32,711 nucleotides of DNA from Hemicentrotus pulcherrimus (taxonomy: Eukaryota; Echinodermata; Echinoidea; Camarodonta; Strongylocentrotidae), in contig BEXV01001263.1 of NCBI GenBank assembly GCA_003118195.1, positions 12,622 through 45,332 on the forward strand, written 5' to 3'. The notes beneath the pieces were generated by a model. The model did no database searches, was not told where the DNA came from, and saw only the letters and a list, made by a program, of their open reading frames with translations. Position 1 is the first letter of the stretch; every line of letters starts with the position of its first letter. The translations under genes were made by a program, and so were the position numbers. Of this stretch, positions 9,001 through 16,390 are shown piece by piece.

Positions 9001-10798
9001 GACAAATAAACTACTGTACTTTAAGATCTGAAATCAATATAGTCTCCTGTTTTCTGGCTAGCATTAGCTCCTCCTCTCTTTTTGAAATAGATATGTCTGC
9101 CTCCTCGACTTTCAGGTGTAGTGACTATATAATTATACAGAGGGAGAGAAAGAGAGAGGGAGAGAGGGGAAGGGGAGAGAGAATAATTATTCTATGATAT
9201 ATAATTGAAAAGATTATTGACAATTTTCGCGCATTATCCTTCGATAGTATATGGTACAATAAAAAGTCTGCTTTTGCTACATTGGACAACCATAAGCGAT
9301 CGTTGTCCTGAATAAGCTTTTACCAAGCCGAATATACTAAATAAATGTATACATGAACAAAACCAAAAAAAAAAAAATGAATAAGAGAAAATAATAAACA
9401 AACAATCACGCTTTTCTTGCTTGAGAATCTTTCACTCGGACAGAGCTGAATGATGAATCCATCGATATGAAACATATTTATTTCATGTAACAGATAGAGA
9501 ATAATTTGACGGGGAAAAGGGAAGCTAATTCAAATTTAGTTACTTTCATAATTATACTAACAAATATTGATATGTTGAAAATAAACATGCACACATTTCT
9601 TATGCCTCATAATAGATTATCCTCTGACCTTTATTCTGAGGTCTCTTCGTTTGACCTTGCTCCGGAAGTTCTTGAGGTGCTTTTTTGTTGAGAGGTTATT
9701 GGTTTGCATGGCAACAAACTTTTGTCTGATTTGACTTGTTATAGAGTCACAATCATTCAAATCTCCAGCACTTTCAATACCGAAATCCATGGCTAGATTC
9801 TATAATGATTAGTGTCGGAAACAGGTTACATCAATAATTTGTTGATTTCATATACTTTTGCGAAAAGTAAGGACGTGGGTCTTGAATAATGTAAAACCGC
9901 TGTAATAAAAAGAAACACAAATATGGCAATCATAATATATATCGTGATAATGACTTATCAAATGTCACGAAACTCTGCATGAATTCTAAAGGTTGTAGGG
10001 AAGAGACTATATATATTAACAGTCATAACCAGACCTCTACATTCCTCGTTCAAAAGTCATAAATTTCCACTCTTATGTGATAAAATACTAATTCTGGTCG
10101 TATATCCACATTATAGATCTTTTTATTTTGAATCATTATGGTACCTTGATATCTTTGAAATCCGGTTTGCACTCGGCCATCTTCATCTGTAGTTTACAAA
10201 CAATGCCAGCAGGCGTTGTGTTGCTTGAGAGACCAAGAGTGTTGAGCAGGAGTTCAATTAAAACATTCACGTCCTGTAAATGTAATTAATATTACACAGT
10301 AGATTATTGTGACGTGTTCATGTAAATGAAGGAGGAGTATAAAAATGTTGACAAATTGATATTAAACTTAAGGAGAGTACATGAGACAAAATTTTGAGAT
10401 ATCGATATCGGGATGAGATGTGGTAGACACACACACAAAGAGAGAGAGAGAGAGAGAGGGGGGAGCGAGAGAGAGAGAGAGAGGGAGACAGAGAGACAGA
10501 GTGAGTGAGATGGGGGGGGGGGCAGAAAAACAGAGACAAAAACACAGACATTATGGACATAAGCCCATAGCTCGCAATCTGTAAGCGGCATCTGCTAAAT
10601 ATATTATAAATAATTATGATTCAATACTGTCCATAAAAATTACACATTGAGACTCACATCTGCCTTGAATCGTGGTGCACGGTGTTTGATGATGCTGTCT
10701 CTAGTAACCATGGTAACTGGTGTCAGTGGCTTTAAGATCACAGGACATGACCCTCTATCACCCATCTCTGGACTCAGATTTGTCTTGTCACTAATCAT
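2178..10798 (-). CDS. Coiled-coil protein with C-terminal non-RD protein kinase domain (16-exon model)
   Basis: Hand-spliced model, about 857 aa. Exons: 10798-10658, 10273-10145, 9799-9629, 9124-9020, 8669-8565, 8145-8041, 7762-7655, 7078-6974, 6468-6364, 6035-5907, 5249-5145, 4732-4565, then less certain 4175-4135, 3626-3540, 3272-3222, and the large last exon 3096-2178. The first 12 exons are all phase 0 on both sides with good splice sites. Residues 1-147 form a basic N-terminal region. Residues 148-436 are charged heptad-rich coiled coil. Residues 437-492 are a mixed helix-rich segment. Residues about 493-560 are a Ser/Thr-rich linker. Residues about 595-850 are a protein kinase with G loop GKGTFGVV, VAVK lysine, HND (instead of HRD), DMG (instead of DFG) and APE. 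All residues needed for ATP and metal binding are present, so activity is plausible. Exon 6 has a TAG at codon 241. I do not recognise an orthologue. The coil and kinase could be two genes if the linker exons are wrong, but the phases join without a break. Confidence 0.72.
3222..3272 (-). CDS. Candidate exon 15: basic Ser-rich linker
   Basis: The acceptor is ATTCCAG before 3272. The translation includes KLSSSSAPKRRQTSLS, with a basic-directed phosphosite-like RRQT. The proposed donor (CCTG|GTTACT) is weak, but it leaves phase 2 and joins in frame to an exon start at 3096. Another donor inside the open frame is possible. Confidence 0.4.
3540..3626 (-). CDS. Candidate exon 14: Ser/Thr-rich linker
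   Basis: A strong acceptor (TTCTCTTCTCCAG) precedes 3626 and a GTATAA donor follows 3540. In the phase left by exon 13 the translation is TPTKEGSDSTTESFRFK followed by INMQDLMITKL, with no stop, and the same phase is handed on. Hydrophilic, low complexity, typical of a linker between structured regions. Confidence 0.5.
3749..3768. repeat. poly(G) homopolymer, 20 bases
   Basis: A run of 20 G in the intron between candidate exons 13 and 14, directly after a T tract. Its length is prone to sequencing error. Confidence 0.9.
4135..4175 (-). CDS. Candidate exon 13: short Ser-rich linker (41 bp)
   Basis: The acceptor is TTTCATAG before 4175 and the donor is a good GTAAGT after 4135. The frame handed on by exon 12 reads TSDRAPSFSSTEL and ends two bases into the next codon. 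Its small size makes a chance match possible, but acceptor, donor and frame all fit. Confidence 0.5.
4565..4732 (-). CDS. Exon 12: end of helical region (56 codons)
   Basis: The acceptor is CTTGTAG before 4732 and the donor GTAAGT after 4565; phase 0 at both ends. The first half (NFRQMLKTAGLSTGLITSVD) is less charged than the coil. The second half returns to coil-like sequence (EEMKERCCKLEKQVKDVM). It may form a small capping domain after the long coil. Confidence 0.85.
5145..5249 (-). CDS. Exon 11: 105-bp coiled-coil module
   Basis: Exactly 35 codons, phase 0-0, acceptor TATTACAG and donor GTAAAT. The translation starts RMDGELNERNEELKSF and ends RLSNEIK. Like the sister modules it closes with a Leu/Ile-x-Lys/Glu type end just before the donor. 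Confidence 0.88.
5440..5700. repeat. Possible transposon fragment in intron 10
   Basis: Sequence here differs from the surrounding AT-rich intron: it is richer in GC and contains a 16-bp inverted repeat with two mismatches (5559-5574 against 5606-5621, consensus GGTGCRGTTYATACAC) separated by about 31 bases. Short terminal-like inverted repeats suggest remnants of a DNA transposon. A lone N at 5687 marks an ambiguous base. Boundaries are guesses. Confidence 0.35.
5907..6035 (-). CDS. Exon 10: coiled-coil exon (43 codons)
   Basis: The acceptor is ACTTTCAG before 6035 and the donor GTAGGT after 5907; phase 0-0, 129 bp. The translation begins KFETDERLLNDKLADTKK and ends LAHQQKCL. It is longer than the 35-codon modules by eight codons. 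Confidence 0.87.
6364..6468 (-). CDS. Exon 9: 105-bp coiled-coil module
   Basis: 35 codons, phase 0-0, acceptor TTCCGAAG and donor GTAGGC. The translation starts IASDKLTETIKSLQEYEKK and ends GLRFKLK. Heptad spacing of Leu/Ile is clear. Confidence 0.87.
6974..7078 (-). CDS. Exon 8: 105-bp coiled-coil module
   Basis: 35 codons, phase 0-0, acceptor CTTAAAG and donor GTAACA. The translation includes MEKLVNQLEKTLSKLEAEKD, a clean run of leucines at heptad spacing, and ends HHQFK. Confidence 0.87.
7655..7762 (-). CDS. Exon 7: coiled-coil exon (36 codons)
   Basis: The acceptor is CTTTGCAG before 7762 and the donor GTATGA after 7655; phase 0-0, 108 bp. The translation begins EMELKLSHLENESVEAMKD and ends MTSQIE. 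It is one codon longer than the standard module, which would insert a heptad stagger. Confidence 0.87.
8041..8145 (-). pseudogene. Exon 6: 105-bp coiled-coil module with in-frame stop
   Basis: Acceptor CACAATAG, donor GTATGT, 35 codons, phase 0-0, so the exon architecture is intact. The frame reads ATKDQNVNYTIRIAELQEEI, then TRS, then TAG (8076-8074), then resumes LEKKQFESQLK. A single G-to-T change from GAG (Glu) would explain the stop, and Glu suits the coil. As written the protein ends after residue 240, before the kinase. It may be a sequencing error, a null allele, or tolerated by skipping this frame-neutral exon. Confidence 0.8.
8565..8669 (-). CDS. Exon 5: 105-bp coiled-coil module
   Basis: 35 codons, phase 0-0, acceptor ACCACAG and donor GTGAGT. 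The translation starts GMKEQQSENSEHVDKIETRY and ends GDLKAQIE. Hydrophilic, with weaker heptad hydrophobics than modules 8 and 9. Confidence 0.86.
9020..9124 (-). CDS. Exon 4: first 105-bp coiled-coil module
   Basis: 35 codons, phase 0-0, acceptor TTATATAG and donor GTACAG. The translation starts SLHLKVEEADISISKREEEL and ends ILISDLK. This begins the continuous coiled-coil region (model residue 148). Confidence 0.85.
9138..9182. repeat. GA-rich simple repeat
   Basis: Imperfect (GA)n/(GGGA)n purine tract in intron 3, lying just before the exon 4 acceptor as read on the minus strand, where it forms a long polypyrimidine tract. Confidence 0.85.
9629..9799 (-). CDS. Exon 3 of the coiled-coil kinase gene (57 codons)
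   Basis: The acceptor is ATTATAG before 9799 and the donor GTCAGA after 9629; phase 0-0, 171 bp. The translation starts NLAMDFGIESAGDLNDCDS and ends in a strongly basic stretch (KKHLKNFRSKVKRRDLRIK) that leads into the coil. The basic cluster could contact membranes, nucleic acid or act as a localisation signal; this is inference only. Confidence 0.85.
10145..10273 (-). CDS. Exon 2 of the coiled-coil kinase gene (43 codons)
   Basis: The acceptor is ATTTACAG before 10273 and the donor GTACCA after 10145; phase 0-0, 129 bp. The translation begins DVNVLIELLLNTLGLSSN and ends ECKPDFKDIK. The leucine-rich start suggests a short folded helix pair before the coil. No known domain is recognised. Confidence 0.85.
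10426..10521. repeat. (CA)n-(GA)n microsatellite with G tract
   Basis: A short CA run leads into long GA repeats interrupted by GGGG, ending in a 10-G tract, within intron 1 of the coiled-coil kinase gene. The serine/leucine-rich open frames opposite it are simple-repeat translations. Confidence 0.9.
10658..10798 (-). CDS. Exon 1 (coding) of the coiled-coil kinase gene, start codon
   Basis: ATG at 10798-10796 in a good context (AAAAATGA), 47 codons, then donor GTGAGT. The protein starts MISDKTNLSPEMGDRGSC and continues to HRAPRFKAD. The N-terminus has no signal peptide or membrane segment, so a cytosolic protein is expected. A minus-strand CAG lies six bases before the ATG and a GTAAGT donor lies at about 10931, so the 5' UTR may be split by a short intron. 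Confidence 0.8.
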
Positions 10799-10931
10799 TT
10801 TTGCTGATGCTCAAACATGACTAAACAGTCGAATTAAAAATTAGCGAAATGATGATCTGTATAATTCAATAATGAAGTGAAGTTATAATGTAGTGCTAAA
10901 CAATGGTGATAGCTTATCTTGTATTACTTAC

Positions 10932-11400
10932 ATGTCACATAAAATTATAGAAGTCAATAATTTAAACATTATAAGCATAGATCTATTTCTTAAAATATAA
11001 GTCAAGTTCATGAAACCTGCTTAAATAATATCTCAACAGACTATTTGTACTTCAAGGATGACGATAGATTGTGATATTTGTTCCATTTTAAAAGAATCAT
11101 TTTATAGCAGGCAGTAAACACATTGACAAAATTGTTCTTTTCTGGAATTTGAATAAAATGTTTTCTGCAATTAGACTAGATCAGTACAAAATACAAAATC
11201 AGAATTATTACCTAACGATGGTGATTGACATACTCAATTCTTACATACTGTTCCCAAGCTTCCATGTGTTACTTAACTGTAAAATGATAAATCGTCTTAA
11301 AAAATGTCATAGACCTACGTACATGTACTTATGTACGTTGAAGGAAAGCGCCTAGCTTAGAAACAGTTGTTATTTAGTTGCGCGCCCTGATCAGTACCCA
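10932..11400 (-). promoter_or_regulatory. Probable 5' UTR and promoter region of the coiled-coil kinase gene
   Basis: A minus-strand GTAAGT donor follows 10932 and could end a non-coding first exon, spliced to an acceptor about six bases before the ATG. Transcription would then start somewhere up to about 11.4 kb, near the CRE-like site. No TATA box is evident. Mostly inference. Confidence 0.3.
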
Positions 11401-11408
11401 TGACGTCA
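11401..11408. promoter_or_regulatory. CRE-like palindrome TGACGTCA
   Basis: A perfect 8-bp CREB/ATF consensus about 600 bases upstream of the kinase-gene ATG, beside a short GC-richer patch (GCGCGCCC). It suits a promoter, possibly shared with a rightward transcript. A chance match is possible. Confidence 0.4.
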
Positions 11409-11929
11409 CAATTCAGATTTCCTTTGTATACGCTGCATGATTTTGTCTCCTTTCACTTTGCGCAAGTAATATTTTCAACAGGTTGCAATATACAACGTGC
11501 TCCTGCGACAAAAAAAAAAAAAATTATCGTCCCGCGTCCAGTTTACTACATTAATCAAATTTCTAACACCATAATCTTCCAAAATACGATACCTAAATCT
11601 AATCCTAACACTAAACGTGACTCAAAGTCGATTAAGAATCTTACTATTATTACTATACCTCGCAATTTTGATGTTACATTCACGCCAATTTTGGTAACTT
11701 TTGCCTTTGTTCCAAAATTAGTCGTAGTTAGTCGTCAGAATAATGGTTTATTATGAAGACGTTCATAATGATTCGTGTGTTATTGAAGCTTCTAGATGAA
11801 ATATGACTTGCCTAAGTAGCGTATATCATTGCCTAAGATACAAACAAGTTTAGATTTCTTCGTTTTGTTTTTAGTCAAATTTATTCACCCGATATTAATG
11901 TGAAAAACCCCCAAACGGCCTAAAAACCC

Positions 11930-12173
11930 TCTGTCCGCAGGCGGAGAGCGATGAGTTGTCAACAAAACAAAACAACACAAAAAAAGAAGAAAAGAAGAAA
12001 CAGGTAAGTGTCTAATATAATAATATGTATATGCTAATAAACATTTTTTACTCAATCGTTTTTTATCCCTGTTTTTAAAACTTGCAGTGGAACATAAAAA
12101 ATCGATTGATCAAGAGATGAGATTGAAACGAGTTACGACTGCTGCTAAGGCATTCAAGGCTGGACGTGTTATC
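11930..12173 (+). CDS. Possible small spliced transcript, unrecognised
   Basis: A candidate exon ends with a strong GTAAGT donor after 12003. It contains an ATG at 11951 followed by a Lys-rich stretch (QKKKKRRNR). A second candidate exon starts after TTGCAG at about 12087. In one frame this second exon reads EHKKSIDQEMRLKRVTTAAK, then AFKAGRVI and a stop at 12171-12173. The two frames do not join without a stop when the ATG at 11951 is used, so either the start lies elsewhere or this is non-coding. No family is recognised. Confidence 0.2.
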
Positions 12174-15100
12174 TAAGGAGTCTACTGACCAAACCATTAG
12201 AAGATGGTGATCGAACGACCGTTATGCTGAAATGCAATATCTCGGCCTATATATTGCACATTTCAACAATTGAAGAAAAGTCGTAGCTTGTGTTTAATTA
12301 TCTATTATTGTTTTACTTTTATGTATACCGGTATGTCTGTTACATTACCACCTTGACTTACTCTATTAAGTATATTACAGTTATGTGCAAATATTTTAAT
12401 TATCTGAACATTGTATATTGTACTATTTTCTTTGTCTTCGTCTCATGAGCTTGTATAACACTGGCATTATCAAAGATGGAGTTGGATGTTTTATATTTTT
12501 TAGTACCTTATTATTTGTTTGGCGATGTATCCTGTGAACTCATTTAGAGTTGTAGAAATAAATGGCGCTTCATTTTGTGGCTTGCATAAAATAGCGATTA
12601 AACGCTCAAATCAGATTAACCAGAAGTGACAAAGGGCATGCAAATTATCTGCCAGCGAGAGCGAAAAACCTTATTATGGGAACAATTTTAAATCAGGGCG
12701 ATCAGGCACCTCGTAGCTTGGAAAATATCATTATGAGGTGACGATTGCGCGAATTGGTAATTTCACTTTATACGGTGTGGCTGCAGTTATAACCATGCCT
12801 CATATACGTCTGTATGTGAATTGATTTTTCAACAGGCTTGTCAGAATGGGGACGGGATGGGTGAGACCTTTGTGTAAAAACATGTATATAAAAACAAAGC
12901 TAATTACCATTTTGTTTTGCTTGCCTCCCTCTCCCCCTCCCCAATCCTCCCTCCCCACGTTTGAAGAGAGATTTCCATGCGCAAATATTTTTTTCTTCTC
13001 TAAAAGGCTTTATACAGTTCATCCGGGCCTATTCAAACATTCATAATCACCCTGTTCTTGATTTTGGTCCCAAAGTGAGTAGGGGTGGTGAGCATTTTTT
13101 TTNAATCAATTCAAGTCAAACAAAACTTGGTTGGTAACTAAAGCTATCACGAAATATCATCGGCAAGGATAAGGAGTGATAAAAAGTATCTTTCTAAAGT
13201 GCAAACTCTCTACAAATCTGGTCGGATTATGGGTAGAGAGCAATTTTTTTGTTGGTAGTCGGAAATTTAAAAATTTGCACCCCCCCAAAAAGGTAAAAAT
13301 CACGTGATTTTACATGATTTTTTTCGCAAGGGGGGGGGGCGGGCCCCCTGGATCCGTCACTGTATTATGTAATAACACTTCCTCAGGTAATGTGTCTAGC
13401 ATAGCACCATCTATTACTGTGCACTTGTTTACACAGTCAGAAGTCAACATGAATTTGGTTGTGTTGTGAGGATCAAGGATCCCCCTTTTGCCAGTGCATC
13501 ATGGAGATTTGAGCCATATTATTGTCATAAAGGCAGGCAAAGAGGTTAGTTGTGTTGTATATTTAGTGTATTTTAAGGGATTATCAAAACATAAAGCGGA
13601 AATTAGTGTGTCTGTTTCGGACTTCATACCGAGAGATGTTGATGTTATGTACATCATCATTAAGTAAGAAAAAAAAAGCCTATATTGACCTTGTATTAAA
13701 AACATGAATAACAGTGAAGATACTGCTGAATACTTTGAAGATTACTTATGAGAGTGCTGAAGCACTAAGTAGAGATTTCTTTTATTGCTATGAATTTGAT
13801 GATGCTTTGATGTACTTGTATTATGTGTCATTATTCCACAGTTTTCACGGAATGGAATGCATGGAAAGGAATGGTATGGAGTGCAACGAAGCAACATTTA
13901 CTCCAATCATTAAAGCTACAAATTCCCGTAAAAAACCTTTGTCAGACTTTATCTTTGTTGGCGACCTCGCTACAGCCACAATCATCGTCATCGTCAATAA
14001 TAGTTATTAAATACATGTATCAATTATTTGTTGTATAATGAATGCATGTCATAAAAGTGGGAAATTTGTGAGTTCTAGATGACAGGAAGTATTATTTTTT
14101 TTACGGAAAACTAAAATTGCACAGAATGTTTAAGACTATAAAATAGTGATATCTGCCCTATACATGTGATTAAGGACGAGGTATAATATCCGAACAATGA
14201 GGGGGAAAAGCAGAATCAAGCTAGTCGTCCTGAACTTGTGTTTTTAGGTGCAGTCATATTATGTAATGTGTTTTTGATATGAGATTTTCAAAAAGTTATC
14301 TTTTAAAGTTTGTTTTTCTAAATAACTCATATTTTTCATAAAAATAAACAAATCAGAATAACTTTAATCAAGTATCTCTCGAAATTCCATTTGAACAGAA
14401 CTCATTATTAGATTTGAGATCGAGGCTTACACATGAATTTATTTCATCATGTGTTCCTACAATTCAGATAGCTATAATTCATTATATTTATTACATTTCA
14501 AAATCTTGTTATACATTTCAATCTATGATGATCTGAAATACTTATAAAAGAACGTGTCTTTCTCTATTTGCTTTGTGTCAAACAAAGTACAGTGTACATG
14601 GTAAACTATTAATGTATTCGTGTAAATCTGCCTCTTTAAACATTATCATATTTCCTTTTGTGGGTTATAAATACACAACTCTTGTATATAGAATATGCTA
14701 TTTCTTTTTCGAAACTTGGGCTGTTATACGAAAAGAGATATTTAGAGATCGTTATATTGTAAATAATATCTTGAATCGTGATGAAGTTGTTTATGTAATC
14801 GTTATAGTATGTGATTAAATGAAATACAAATCAAGTTTCTCAATGTCAGATTAATTGATCACTTTCGCTTGTAGATTTAATGAATACGTTGCAGTCGGGG
14901 AGAGACATGGTATAGGTAACAAACTTGTTTATCATTGTGATGGTGTGTTCTTGCTGCTGCTGCTCTTATTAATAAAGGCAGTGACATGTGCTATGATTAT
15001 TCTGGTAAAGATGAAATATCTAAATTGATATTGTGGCGATTGTATTAAAAATGAGTGAGGGGTAATGAAATATAATTTTCTATGTTGATAAACATTTTTA

Positions 15101-15355
15101 TCTAATCATGCATTTTATAAATACAATATCATTATTTACGTTTATAAACGACAGAAACCCGAAACTTTAGTATGCATGGGTGATGCTGTACGTAGATCCC
15201 TCAAAATTAAAAAAAATAACAAAACTGCGAACGAGTGAGCAAGCTTTGTGTGATTTTGAAGAAAAGGTTGCTCTCCAAGTCGCTTTAATTTGGAGCACAT
15301 TTTATGGTGAAAGGAAAAGGAGGCAAACATCCAAAGTTTAAAGGAAACGTAATAT
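12174..15355. other. Spacer, no gene recognised
   Basis: AT-rich DNA with scattered short open frames that have no recognisable domains, splice-site support or coding character. It includes G/C homopolymers near 13282-13345 beside a CTGGATCCGTCACTG string of the kind seen at ends of degenerate repeats, and a lone N at 13103. Confidence 0.5.
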
Positions 15356-15359
15356 AGAA

Positions 15360-15990
15360 CGGGAAAGGGGCAATTATCTGAAGAAAAATGGAACTAATAA
15401 GAAAGGTAGTGGCACGTGTCAAAATAAAAGGGGCACTTATCAGACATGAAAAGGGGCACTTATTACAAAGTTAAAGGGGGCACATCTCAAATTTTAATAA
15501 GGGAACTCACCGAAGATCAAAAGAGGCACTAAGAATTGTCAAAATAAAAGGACACCTCAGATTTAAAACGAGACAATCATAAGACTGAGGTGAAGGGGCA
15601 CTTATAAGAGGTGGTCAGGGGGCATTTCTTGTACCTGTAAAGGGGCACTCACCTGAGATGAATGAGGGCACTTGTAAGATTGGAAAGGGGCACCTACGAG
15701 ATTTTAATAGTGAAATTTATCAGACGTGTGATAAGGGACATTTATGAGAAAGGGAAGTGGCTCTTATTGAAGGGGAAAAGGGGCATTTATCAGAAGGAAA
15801 GGACACGTATAAGAAAGACAAGGGGAAACATGTCAAAATAAAAAGATTTGGATAGAGGCAATTATCATTGGTGAAGGGGACACTTATCAGAGGTGGTAAG
15901 AGGCACTTATCTGAAGTAAAAGAGAAACCTCTCCTTTGTATAAAGGGACTCTTAATGGGTACTTTAAAAGGTGGGGGCACTATGCCCCCT
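15360..15990. repeat. Degenerate minisatellite, unit about 24-32 bp
   Basis: More than 20 diverged copies of a unit resembling AAAGGGGCACTTATCAGA plus a few variable bases, in the same orientation, across about 630 bp. Copies vary in length and contain many substitutions, so the array is old. The minus-strand open frame across it repeats a motif like SDKCPL, which is a by-product of the repeat. It lies 380 bases before the PSMA3 start codon. Confidence 0.75.
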
Positions 15991-16199
15991 GCCCCCGGCT
16001 CCGCGGCCTCTGATGAAATATCAGTAATAATAATACAAAGTTATATACGTTTTATGTTTACCTCGGCCTTTTGAACTACATCTATTTAAAGTCTTTCAAA
16101 AATATACATAAATAAAAGTATCCTTTCTGAATTGCAGTATTGGAGAAACCTAGCTGGAGTTAGAATAAAGGTGAAGCGACTTTTAGGAGAGCCCAACGT

Positions 16200-16369
16200 A
16201 TCGTATAAGAAATAAAAAATTACTCGATGGGCGCGCCGAGTCGATCCGAAGAGGAGCTTGAAATGCGCCCTCATTGGTCGGATTTGGAACGTGACTTATG
16301 ACTAGCATTTTCTGACTCAAGACGGTCCATTGAAGTCTTTTTGTACAGCCTTTTGCGCCTAAAAGCAAC
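16200..16369 (+). promoter_or_regulatory. Probable PSMA3 promoter and 5' UTR
   Basis: The region before the PSMA3 ATG is richer in GC (GGGCGCGCCGAG) and holds an inverted CCAAT box (ATTGG at about 16273-16277, within CTCATTGGTCGG). No TATA box is seen, as expected for a housekeeping gene. Start site not located. Confidence 0.4.
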
Positions 16370-16390
16370 ATGAGCTCAATAGGAGCAGGG
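16370..16390 (+). CDS. PSMA3: PSMA3 exon 1: MSSIGAG
   Basis: Only 21 coding bases, ending at a GTGAGT donor. Human PSMA3 begins MSSIGTG, so six of seven residues agree, which fixes both start codon and splice site. Context AACATGA fits a eukaryotic start. The residues form the N-terminal gate segment of the alpha ring. Confidence 0.93.

Noticed and set aside
10304..10591. Ser/Leu-rich minus-strand frames (SLSLSL runs)
   Set aside because: Translation of a GA/CT microsatellite in an intron.
13714..14010. 98-aa plus-strand open frame
   Set aside because: No recognised domain, AT-rich spacer context, and a low-complexity ATTIIVIV end; no splice or promoter support.
15720..15980. Minus-strand frame with repeated SDKCPL motifs as a repeat protein
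   Set aside because: It follows the DNA minisatellite; unit length is not a constant multiple of three and neighbouring units break the frame.
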